From contig VGSQ01000008.1 of the NCBI GenBank assembly GCA_016874975.1, positions 1-50,560 of the forward strand: a stretch of DNA of 50,560 nt, written 5' to 3'. Under the pieces are notes generated by a model. The model did no database searches. It was not told where the DNA came from and saw nothing but the letters and a program-made list of their open reading frames with translations. How positions within the stretch are numbered: the stretch's first letter is position 1; each line of letters opens with the position of its first letter. Shown piece after piece: positions 1 to 6,980 of the stretch. This DNA comes from Deltaproteobacteria bacterium (GTDB lineage Bacteria > Desulfobacterota > Desulfobaccia > Desulfobaccales > 0-14-0-80-60-11). Made by a program: the position numbers and the translations under genes.

Positions 1-3
1 TAG

Positions 4-20
4 GGTGCGCACCGCGCACC
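4..20. repeat. GGTGCGC-type palindrome
   Basis: Short perfect hairpin with arms GGTGCGC and GCGCACC and a 3-nt loop. Related palindromes lie at 16490-16506, 16558-16574, 17041-17057, 31848-31864, 43064-43080 (one mismatch) and 47958-47974, nearly all intergenic. It resembles bacterial REP-type elements. The rest of 1-368 outside the MITE holds nothing else that can be called. Confidence 0.6.
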
Positions 21-103
21 AGGATATTCCGGAAACCATAACGCTGCGGCGGAAGTTTTGCAAGAAGCTCAAGGATTATTGGAGATGGTGCGCTCGGGTC
101 TTG

Positions 104-260
104 CCCAGACACTGTTCACTTTAGCCACAACTCTGGTTTCATGTGGAGCAGGCGCCCCCGCCTGCTCTGTTAAATGAACAGTCGGGGGCGGCTGTTCTAC
201 AACCTATTCTGCTTAAGGGATGCTCCCTGTCAAGATGGATAGCCTTAAGCGAACAGCATT
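104..260 (-). mobile_element. MITE-like element, copy 1
   Basis: Non-coding element of about 157 bp, closely similar along its whole length to 3392-3547 in the opposite orientation. Near its ends lie inverted repeats: TGTTCACTTTAGCCAC at 113-128 against the reverse complement of the AGCCTTAAGCGAACA end at 241-255. An 8-bp direct repeat, GGGTCTTG, flanks it at 96-103 and 261-268 and looks like a target-site duplication. The core holds two hairpins, a GAGCAGGC/GCCTGCTC arm pair and a weaker GAACAG/CTGTTC pair. No transposase is encoded, so it would need one supplied in trans. Confidence 0.65.
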
Positions 261-368
261 GGGTCTTGTCCTGGTTCTTCACAGTTCTTTTCTGGAAGGG
301 GGGAGGTTGCAACCAGCCGCGAATCGTGCCGGAAACGTAAACGAAATAGGTAACGCCAAGACATTGCT

Positions 369-1109
369 TCAATTTCCCTGAGGGGCTGCAATATTGCCGG
401 CCCACCCCCGCGGATTCCGGTGGTCGTGGGAGGATAAAGAAGGACGGTGAGACCCGCTTCTTTTGGTCAGCAGGAGGATGATGGGGGCAAGGATAATTTT
501 AGTCAGTAGCTTCAAGGTGTTATATTTCCTGATCTGTGCTGCGAGGTAGGGACTGGAGCGATAATAGGCCCGGACGAATTGCCGACCGAGGGAAGTGCGG
601 GAAAGACAGGAGTCCCGGAAGTTTTGCAGCAGAACAACCTCCTGGGCCAGGGGGGAGCCGTAAGCGGCGGTGGCGATAAAGCAGAACCGCTTTTTCGCGG
701 CTTTATCAGGGGCATCGGTTTTGCCCGGTTCCGGGGGAGTTTCGGCGGAGGCAGGCAGCGCTGGTTTTATCGGCGTTACTTCGGGAATCTGGGAGAGAGC
801 TTCATCAAAGGGGAGAGAGCCAGGGGCCTGGCCATTTGTTGTACAGGGAATATGATCGCCACCGGTTGGCGCATCATCGTCAGGTGAAACTTCAGGGGGA
901 AGTGGAGACGACAAGTCTTTTGCCGCCGATAGCGTTGGTGTTTGAGACCGGGGCTCGGGGGTTTCGATGATGCTAAGGTAATGGCTGTAATAACGTTGAC
1001 TTAACTCCTTCTTTACCAATTCCTTTTCATCGGGATCGGCCAGATGAGTTAAGATGACTTCCAGTTGCTCCGTGGAATATTTGGAGTATTTTGAGTCGAT
1101 GGTGGTCAC
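369..1109 (-). CDS. CFI-box-containing protein of unknown function
   Basis: About 246 residues. Residues 1-60 are charged and helical. Residues 60-140 are a Pro/Ser/Glu-rich linker likely to be disordered. Residues 143-152 read CFIATAAYGS and are followed by PLAQEVVLLQNFRD and a YYRSSP motif, the hallmarks of the CFI-box domain often found at the C-terminus of bacterial proteins. A hydrophobic stretch at about 198-214 (LLTKIILAPIILLL) could be a membrane anchor, followed by a basic and His-rich tail. The start is GTG at 1109, just after AAAGGAA; spacing is tight, so the start is uncertain. The role of the CFI box is not established. The linker-plus-anchor layout suggests a sorting or membrane-tethering role, which is inference. 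Confidence 0.7.
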   Translation of the reverse strand: MTTIDSKYSKYSTEQLEVILTHLADPDEKELVKKELSQRYYSHYLSIIETPEPRSQTPTLSAAKDLSSPLPPEVSPDDDAPTGGDHIPCTTNGQAPGSLPFDEALSQIPEVTPIKPALPASAETPPEPGKTDAPDKAAKKRFCFIATAAYGSPLAQEVVLLQNFRDSCLSRTSLGRQFVRAYYRSSPYLAAQIRKYNTLKLLTKIILAPIILLLTKRSGSHRPSLSSHDHRNPRGWAGNIAAPQGN

Positions 1110-1219
1110 TTCCTTTAAATAATCATTCCAGGAATATTTCTTCCGCTTCGGCGAACGGAATGGAGAAACCAGCAGTTTCCGGGAAGAAATGGTGGATCCA
1201 GGATATTATCGGGAAGCTG

Positions 1220-2233
1220 TCATCCGATTTGGCTGGTTCCCTGGTCTTGAGATAACCCTAGAAGAATTTGCGCCCTGTGTGGGGGCAAAGAAATTAATTC
1301 TATTTCATCCAAGGGCAGCGTGACAATTTCCACGGTTTCCAGATTTTTCTTTACGGCCTCGGCCACCATTACAATACCGAATATCTTCATTATTTCAAAG
1401 AAGTCCAGTTGATTCTGAGCGTTGTTGCGTATTAAGTTTAGCGTTGGGAGCTTCTTCTTGAGGGAGCCGACGTTGTCTTGAACCTTTTCGATTCCGGCAA
1501 CATAATTATTCCATTCATCCTTAAAATAAATTAAGGATTGTTCTCTATCATTAAGGTTTGCCAATACGTGCTCTTTTACTTTGCTGTCCTCGTTGCCGAT
1601 AGATTCGGCATCTTTTATTAATTTACGCAGATTTTCCATGGTCTCATCAATTTTCTGAAGTTCTTTTTGAGATATATTTAGGATATCGTCAATGCCGTCC
1701 AATCTAAATTTTTCCAAAAAGTTTATCATATATGTAGACAGCTCATAGATAAGCAGTATATTTCCCAGAACCAGCATTTTCATTTTAGAAAAATCTACAT
1801 TCTTGTCACATTCATTAAATTCGCTCATGATATGTTTATTACAGCGCACATATGTCTCAACAGTGAATTTGAGCTTCTGTATTGATTTATTAATGTTTCT
1901 GACTGAACTTACCAATGAATTTACTCTTAATCTGTCGTAAGCGTTCAAATCATAGATTTTCGTATAATCATCATAAGAAACAGCCCGATGTTTTTCAATT
2001 CTTTCAGCTACTTCGTTAATTAACAGATCGAGCTTTCGCTTCAATTCTTCTAAGGCCGCAGTTTCTTCAATGGATAATTTGGGATTATCGATGAGTTTCG
2101 GACTCATAATGTCTCTGTTACTGAAGGCATATTTTTCCTGAATATCTCTGACCTTCTTGGTGTAATGCTGCAAATAAGTCATCACCGCCTGATAACCGGC
2201 ATTTTTTTCGAGCTCGATCAACTCGCCGCCCAT
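1220..2233 (-). CDS. hypothetical coiled-coil protein, AT-rich
   Basis: 337 residues, not recognised. It is rich in Lys, Glu, Asn and Ile and almost entirely helical, with long heptad-like stretches such as LEELKRKLDLLINEVAERIEK and QKELQKIDETMENLRKLIKD. One apolar segment, around MKMLVLGNILLIYELSTYMI in the middle, could bury into a membrane or a helical bundle. There is no signal peptide. ATG at 2233 is preceded by AAGGAGA at good spacing, which decides it over the nearby ATT and ATC codons. Base composition is far more AT-rich than the neighbours, suggesting acquisition by transfer. It could be a structural, toxin-like or phage-exclusion helical bundle, but nothing in the sequence decides this. 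Confidence 0.7.
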   Translation of the reverse strand: MGGELIELEKNAGYQAVMTYLQHYTKKVRDIQEKYAFSNRDIMSPKLIDNPKLSIEETAALEELKRKLDLLINEVAERIEKHRAVSYDDYTKIYDLNAYDRLRVNSLVSSVRNINKSIQKLKFTVETYVRCNKHIMSEFNECDKNVDFSKMKMLVLGNILLIYELSTYMINFLEKFRLDGIDDILNISQKELQKIDETMENLRKLIKDAESIGNEDSKVKEHVLANLNDREQSLIYFKDEWNNYVAGIEKVQDNVGSLKKKLPTLNLIRNNAQNQLDFFEIMKIFGIVMVAEAVKKNLETVEIVTLPLDEIELISLPPHRAQILLGLSQDQGTSQIG

Positions 2234-2800
2234 GATCAATCTCCTTCTGTTATTATCTGTAACGGGAATTCCGCCTCAATAAGGCCGACACCCCGCTTAT
2301 CTTCCTGAACCGGGGCTTCAACCGCAATGATGCGGGCAGCCTGCCCTCTGCCGATCCCTCAATGCTTCCCGGCGATGCATCCAGGCCTTGCTCCGGCCCG
2401 GGGTTCCTTCTTGTAAGGATACCATAAACTCCCAGGCAATTGTCAACCTCGCACCGGGAAGCAAAAAATTAACGGATAATTTTACCCTATCGGATCCTTT
2501 GAATCAAAATCCTCCGGGCGCAGGGCTGAACCGGGTCGGCGGGGGCCCCCCCTATCGTTGCGCCCCGAGAAGGGCGGGGAGGAGAAAAACTCACCTCTGG
2601 GTGGCGGAAGTCTTTCCGACTCCTGTCCAAGGCGACAATGACACCAGAGGCCCAACGGCTTGAAGGGAAAACTGATTTTGAAAAAGAGACGCTGGTTCAC
2701 GCCTGCGCGAGCCTTCTGGAGATAATTTGCACCTCCTCTTGATTTTACTCATTGAGGAATTATTCATTACCAATAGATACTATTATAGAAGTAGAGGTGG
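2234..2800. other. intergenic region without a convincing gene
   Basis: 567 bp. Short open frames on both strands lack ribosome binding sites and protein-like composition. The last 60 bp are AT-rich (TATTAT near 2781) and probably carry the promoter of the small gene at 2801. The first 50 bp hold the Shine-Dalgarno of the minus-strand gene ending at 1220. Confidence 0.5.
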
Positions 2801-3154
2801 ATGATGCCACAAATCGATAAGGTTCCCGGTGGCTTAGCCGTAGACGGCCTGGAGTTCCGGCGGGGTAAATGCGGCTGCGGCGGTATGGGCGGCGATTGTT
2901 GCTTCACGTTTTCCCGCGTCAAGCGGGAGGGTAACACCCTGATCTATGAAGGCAAGGCCACCGCCCCCGCCACGCACGATAATTTTGAGTGGGGCTACCG
3001 GGTGCGCAAAGGCGAGATGGTGGTCCAGGTGCACATGGAAGACACCCGCGACCCCCACGACTTTTTCGCCGGCTCCTATCCCCCGCCCCTGGCAGCCTTC
3101 GTCGAACGGGGCTGGGAAGTGGAGGAGTCCTACCAGCGTTCCCTGAGCGAGTAA
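2801..3154 (+). CDS. small Cys-rich hypothetical protein
   Basis: 117 residues, or 116 from the second ATG at 2804, which sits better after AGAGGTGG at 2793-2800. Near the N-terminus is a tight cysteine cluster, KCGCGGMGGDCC, that could hold a metal. The rest looks like a compact beta-rich domain (FTFSRVKREGNTLIYEGKA, MVVQVHMEDTRDPHDFFAG). There is no signal peptide or membrane segment. The next gene is another tiny Cys-rich protein in the same orientation 77 bp on, so the two may be cotranscribed and share a redox or metal role, which is inference. The family is not recognised. Confidence 0.6.
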   Translation: MMPQIDKVPGGLAVDGLEFRRGKCGCGGMGGDCCFTFSRVKREGNTLIYEGKATAPATHDNFEWGYRVRKGEMVVQVHMEDTRDPHDFFAGSYPPPLAAFVERGWEVEESYQRSLSE

Positions 3155-3231
3155 GCCACCGGCCTCGCTTCGGGGTTTTTCTGGAGTGCCGTGGTCAGCA
3201 AGCCATATCATCAAACAAGGAGGTTTTACCT

Positions 3232-3387
3232 ATGTGTTCCTGTTCCTGCAGCGCCAAACATGACCCCAAACCCCAGGCCGAAGAGCCCAAGACCTATGTC
3301 TGCATCCAATGCAACACCTTCAAGACCGCCCCCGCGGACGCCCCTCGGCCTGACTGCTGCAATAAACCCATGCAGGAGATGGATTAA
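3232..3387 (+). CDS. 51-residue Cys-rich zinc-ribbon/rubredoxin-like protein
   Basis: ATG at 3232 is preceded by a textbook AAGGAGG at 3217-3223. The protein begins MCSCSCSAKH, then has a YVCIQC knuckle and a closing DCCNKP pair, so it holds seven cysteines in 51 residues. CxxC followed by CC is compatible with one Zn or Fe site of zinc-ribbon or rubredoxin type, although the classical rubredoxin CPxCG loops are absent. No catalytic domain is present. The stop codon lies within the direct repeat that borders the adjacent MITE-like element, so the element landed at the 3' end of this gene. Confidence 0.7.
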   Translation: MCSCSCSAKHDPKPQAEEPKTYVCIQCNTFKTAPADAPRPDCCNKPMQEMD

Positions 3388-3391
3388 ACCC

Positions 3392-3547
3392 GATGCTGTT
3401 CACTTAAGGCTTTCCATCTTGACAGGCAATATCCCTTAAGCAGGAGAGAATGTAGAACAGCCGCGCCCGGCTGTTCTTTTTAAAAGAGCAGGCGGGGCGC
3501 CTGCTCCACATAAAACCAGGGTTGTGGCTAAAGTGAACATTATTGGG
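3392..3547 (+). mobile_element. MITE-like element, copy 2
   Basis: Element of about 156 bp matching 104-260 in opposite orientation. Inner inverted repeats are TGTTCACTTAAGGC at 3397-3410 and GTGGCTAAAGTGAACA at 3524-3539. It is bordered by the direct repeat ATTAAACCC at 3383-3391 and 3548-3556, different from the repeat flanking copy 1, as expected of independent insertions. The centre carries two strong hairpins (GAACAGCC/GGCTGTTC and AGCAGGCG/CGCCTGCT) that could also terminate transcription. Only this core recurs at 31662-31722. Confidence 0.65.
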
Positions 3548-3757
3548 ATTAAACCCAACGGGGTGGCAAAGTCCAAGCCGAGGGCGGGGCGTCGGCCCGG
3601 CTGAGGCGGTGATGGGGAGGAACGGGCGACATCGGCCCGCTCCTCCTTTTTTTCCGCTCCTGTCTTCTTTTGAAGAGGTCTTGCAGTGGAGCTTCTTGCA
3701 AAACTTCCGCTGCAACGTCAGGGTTTCTGAAATACCTAAACCCCAATCCCCCTTGCC

Positions 3758-5071
3758 TCATTCCCGGCAGAGCCGCTGCAGGCGGGTGAGGCGCTCCCAG
3801 GAGAACTCCGGCCAGCAGGGCATGAGGGAGTTGTTGTGGAACAGGGGGTCGGCGGCCAGGTCATAGCGGGAGGCGGCCGCAGCCCGGGGCCACAGGGCCG
3901 TGCCCGGCAGGGGGGAGTAGTACGCCAGGAGGGGCCGGCCCCCCAGCTCCCGGACCCGCCGGATGGAGGTCGTCACCTCTGCCTCCTCCTGGCCGGGGAG
4001 GCCCACCAGGAGATAGACGCCCACTTCCCCGCGGCGGAAGCCGGCTTCGTGGAGATTTGCCAGGGCCTCCTCCAGTTCGCCTCGAGCCAGTTTGCGGTCG
4101 GGTCGGTCGTCTCCCACCGCCGTGGTTTCCACCGCCAGCCGCACCGTGGCGAAGTTGGCGGCCTTAAGCAGGCCTGCCGCCTGCCGGGTCAGGCCACGGG
4201 CGTGCAGAGCGTTGGGGGTGTGGAAGCGAAAGACCGCGCCCCGGCGGGCCAGCTCTTCCAGGATTACGAAGAGGTGCGAATCTGCCCCAACCAGCAGGGC
4301 GTCGTCGTAGAAAGCCACCTCCTCCAGGTCCAACCGTCTCTGCCAGAAGAGCAGCTCTTCCACCACGGGCGGGGGAGAGCGGCGCCGGTAGCGGGGTTGG
4401 AGCAGGGGCGAGGCGCAGTAGTCGCAGGCAAAGGGGCAGCCCCGGGAGGTGAGCAGCGGCAGGAAGGAGAGGCGGGGCAGGAGGTCCAGGGCCGGGTAGG
4501 GGAGGACGTCCAGGTCCTCGGGGTCGGGCGGGGCGGCGCTCACGCCGGTGATGTCCGCCAGGGCCGCGAGCAGGGGCGCTTCCCCCGGACCGCTGATGAC
4601 CAGGTCGGCGCCGCTGGCGCGCCGGGCGTGGTCCGGGCACAGGGTGGCATAAACGCCTCCCAGGATGACGGGGGCGGCGGGGAAGCGCTCCCGGACCAGG
4701 CAAATGGCCTCCGCCACCCCGGGGTGCCAGTAGGTCATGAGGGAGGTGACCAGGACCGCGTCGGGCGGGGCGAGGCGGGAGAGCTGCGCCCGGAAAGGGG
4801 CCGGGGAGACGCCGTAGCGGCCATAGCGCCGGGGGAGGTCTCCCAGGCCGGGCGGCGTGGGCAGGATTTCCTTGGCATAGCGGCCCGTGCCGTAAGGCCC
4901 CGGGCGGGCCCGCGGGCCGTCCAGGCAATCCAGCAGATGCACCGCAAAGCCCCGGTCCCGCAGGAGCCCGGCCAGGCTCAGGAGTCCCAGGGGCGCGGCG
5001 AAAAAGTCATAGGCCGCAAAATCATGGATCCAGGGATTGATGAGCAGCAGGGACGGGCCGTCGGGACGCAT
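3758..5071 (-). CDS. B12-binding-like/radical SAM protein
   Basis: 437 residues. Residues 1-180 form a Rossmann-like domain of the kind that binds cobalamin in this superfamily (PLGLLSLAGLLRDRGFAVHLLD, then VILGGVYATLCPDHA), but no DxHxxG motif is visible, so cobalamin binding is uncertain. The radical SAM core follows with C212, C216 and C219 in GCPFACDYCAS, the ligands of the [4Fe-4S] cluster that cleaves SAM. LVGLPGQEEAEV is the usual later radical SAM strand. The substrate cannot be told; relatives methylate or rearrange varied substrates. It lies 56 bp downstream of tilS in the same direction and may be cotranscribed. Confidence 0.85.
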   Translation of the reverse strand: MRPDGPSLLLINPWIHDFAAYDFFAAPLGLLSLAGLLRDRGFAVHLLDCLDGPRARPGPYGTGRYAKEILPTPPGLGDLPRRYGRYGVSPAPFRAQLSRLAPPDAVLVTSLMTYWHPGVAEAICLVRERFPAAPVILGGVYATLCPDHARRASGADLVISGPGEAPLLAALADITGVSAAPPDPEDLDVLPYPALDLLPRLSFLPLLTSRGCPFACDYCASPLLQPRYRRRSPPPVVEELLFWQRRLDLEEVAFYDDALLVGADSHLFVILEELARRGAVFRFHTPNALHARGLTRQAAGLLKAANFATVRLAVETTAVGDDRPDRKLARGELEEALANLHEAGFRRGEVGVYLLVGLPGQEEAEVTTSIRRVRELGGRPLLAYYSPLPGTALWPRAAAASRYDLAADPLFHNNSLMPCWPEFSWERLTRLQRLCRE

Positions 5072-5127
5072 CTTTGGTTTTGAGAGAGATTGTGAAGAAG
5101 GGGAGTCAAGGACCCCTTCCTAGCCAA

Positions 5128-6621
5128 TCATGATTTTCCTTGCAACCAGGCCTGCAGGGTGTGCAGGACCCGGCGGGTTTCGGGCGTGAGGGGTTCCAGT
5201 GAGATTTCCAGGACAGAGCGACTGGCCGGGGTCGTCTTGAACGGCCGGGCGACACCCAGGCCGAGCACCCAGACCACGGCGCCGCCGCTCTCCAGCAAGG
5301 GGAGGTGGCCCCGGAGCCAGCGGGGCACCTTCAGGTCCGTGAAGACGTCCTGGAGCTTGCCGGCGCCCGGCGCGCCCTCCCGCCGGAAGCGGTCGCCGGC
5401 CCGGTAGTGGCGGGCCAGCAGGGGCAAGGTAAGGGCGTCCCGGTCCAGGACGGCCACTCCTGGTTCTTTTGGAGAAATGCGGCGGCCCGCCTCCACTGTC
5501 CGCCAGGAAAGGCGCCAGCCGGGGGGCAGGGTCAACTCACCGGCGTCGGCGGGTTCCAGGGGGACGGCCAGGGAAGGCGGAGGGGGGAGCGGCGTCCAGA
5601 AGTGGAGCCGGTCTCCCGCCCGCCCGGCCCGTCCCCGGCCCACGGGCATCTCCCCGCCGCGGCGGCGTCCCCGGGCCAGGGCCAGGAGCCCGGTCACCTG
5701 GGCCCAGGTAAGACCCTGATCTTCCGTGAATCTTTCCGCCGCCCCCTTGAGGATCCTGGTTTGCAGGGCCGGGGGGAGAGAGAACAGGGCGGGCAGATGG
5801 AGGGTGAAAAAATCCTGCGTCACCTCCCGCACCACGCCGGTCAGGGCCCGTTCCGTCTCCCGGGCCAGCAGGCGTTCGTCCTCCTGGAGCAGGTCCATGA
5901 GCCGCCACACCGCCGCGGGCAGCCGGGGGTGGTAGGCGGCGGTGAGCTGGGGCAGCAGTTCCAGGCGGACGCGGTTCCGCAGATAGCGCCGGTCCAGGTT
6001 GCTGGCGTCCCGGCGATACGGCAGTCCCTCCCGCTCCAGCCAGGCCAGCAATACCGCCTTGCCCACGCCCAGGCACGGCCGGATGAGGCCGTCGGCGGTG
6101 CGGGGCCACATGCCTTTGAGGCCCTGGGGACCGGCGCCCCGGAGGAGCCTGAGGAAAAAGAGCTCCACCTGATCGTCGGCGGTGTGGCCCAGGGCCAGTT
6201 TGGCGTAGCCGTGGGCTCGGCAGGTCTCCCCGAAGAACTGAAAGCGCAGGCGCCGGGCGGCCATCTGCGGGGAGATGCGGCGGTGGGCGGCTTCGGCCCG
6301 GACGTCGCCGCGGCCCGGGTGGAAGGGCAGGTGCAGCCGCCGGGCCAGGTCCTCCACAAAGGCGGCGTCGTCCCGGGAGTCCTGCCCGCGGAGGCCATGG
6401 TCGAAGTGGGCCACTCCCAGGCGGAGGTCCAGGCGGTCCCGGAGACGGCAGAGGAGGTGGAGCAGGGCGGTGGAGTCAGGGCCGCCGGACACCGCCACCA
6501 GGACCCGGTCACCAGGCGCCAGGAGGCCGGCGGCGCGACTGCAGGCCTCCACAAAGTCCGGCAGGGTCTCTGCCAGGCCGGGGTCGTAGAGAGGCCGGGG
6601 CAGGGTCAAGGGTCGGGGCAC
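5128..6621 (-). CDS. tilS: tRNA(Ile)-lysidine synthase
   Basis: 497 residues. It converts C34 of the CAU-anticodon tRNA(Ile) to lysidine with ATP and lysine, changing its decoding from AUG to AUA. The N-terminal PP-loop ATPase motif is SGGPDS at residues 45-50, followed by the family signature VAHFDHGLRG. A helical middle domain and a C-terminal domain (HYRAGDRFRREGAPGAGKLQDVFTDLKVP) match full-length TilS. The start overlaps the end of the upstream response regulator by 16 bp, so translation is probably coupled. The gene is normally essential, and its place behind a two-component pair looks like simple operon sharing. Confidence 0.95.
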   Translation of the reverse strand: MPRPLTLPRPLYDPGLAETLPDFVEACSRAAGLLAPGDRVLVAVSGGPDSTALLHLLCRLRDRLDLRLGVAHFDHGLRGQDSRDDAAFVEDLARRLHLPFHPGRGDVRAEAAHRRISPQMAARRLRFQFFGETCRAHGYAKLALGHTADDQVELFFLRLLRGAGPQGLKGMWPRTADGLIRPCLGVGKAVLLAWLEREGLPYRRDASNLDRRYLRNRVRLELLPQLTAAYHPRLPAAVWRLMDLLQEDERLLARETERALTGVVREVTQDFFTLHLPALFSLPPALQTRILKGAAERFTEDQGLTWAQVTGLLALARGRRRGGEMPVGRGRAGRAGDRLHFWTPLPPPPSLAVPLEPADAGELTLPPGWRLSWRTVEAGRRISPKEPGVAVLDRDALTLPLLARHYRAGDRFRREGAPGAGKLQDVFTDLKVPRWLRGHLPLLESGGAVVWVLGLGVARPFKTTPASRSVLEISLEPLTPETRRVLHTLQAWLQGKS

Positions 6622-6971
6622 AATCGGGAGATTTCCTGGAGAATGGCGTCCTTGGAGAAAGGCTTGGCCAGGAAGGCGTCCACGCTGCCGGTCCAGGCGG
6701 GGCTCACCGCGGCGGCGGGCAGTTCGGCCGACACCAGCAGCACCCGGCAGTCGGGCTGGGCCTCCTTCAGCCGGCGGGCCACCACCAGGCCGCTGGCGCC
6801 GGGGAGGTGGTAGTCCACCACGGCGACGCAGAAGCTCCGGCCGGACAGGGCGACCCCCGGATCACCGCCGCCGTCGGAAGTCTCCACCCGGTAGCCGGCC
6901 CGGGTGAGTATCTCCGCCAGGGCTTCCCGGGTGATGGCGTCATCGTCGACAATGAGGACCCAGGTCTTCAT
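6606..6971 (-). CDS. stand-alone response regulator receiver domain
   Basis: 121 residues, one CheY-like domain and no output domain. The acidic pocket is D9-D11 (IVDDD), the phosphoacceptor is D53 in VVDYHLPG, the switch Ser is S81, and the conserved Lys is K103 in LAKPF. It starts 9 bp after the histidine kinase at 6981, making a cognate pair. With no DNA-binding or enzymatic domain it must act by protein contact or phosphorelay. It overlaps tilS by 16 bp. Confidence 0.9.
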   Translation of the reverse strand: MKTWVLIVDDDAITREALAEILTRAGYRVETSDGGGDPGVALSGRSFCVAVVDYHLPGASGLVVARRLKEAQPDCRVLLVSAELPAAAVSPAWTGSVDAFLAKPFSKDAILQEISRLCPDP

Positions 6972-6980
6972 ACGCAGTCT

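Noticed and set aside
2388-2663. Open frames in the 2.24-2.80 kb gap
   Set aside because: No ribosome site, no recognisable protein character, both strands equally open.
3836-5083. Long plus-strand open frame opposite the radical SAM gene, and similar long antisense frames opposite tilS, the histidine kinase, metK, recJ, the FBP enzyme and nuoEF
   Set aside because: They are Gly/Arg/Gln-rich shadows of high-GC genes with no ribosome site or family motif.
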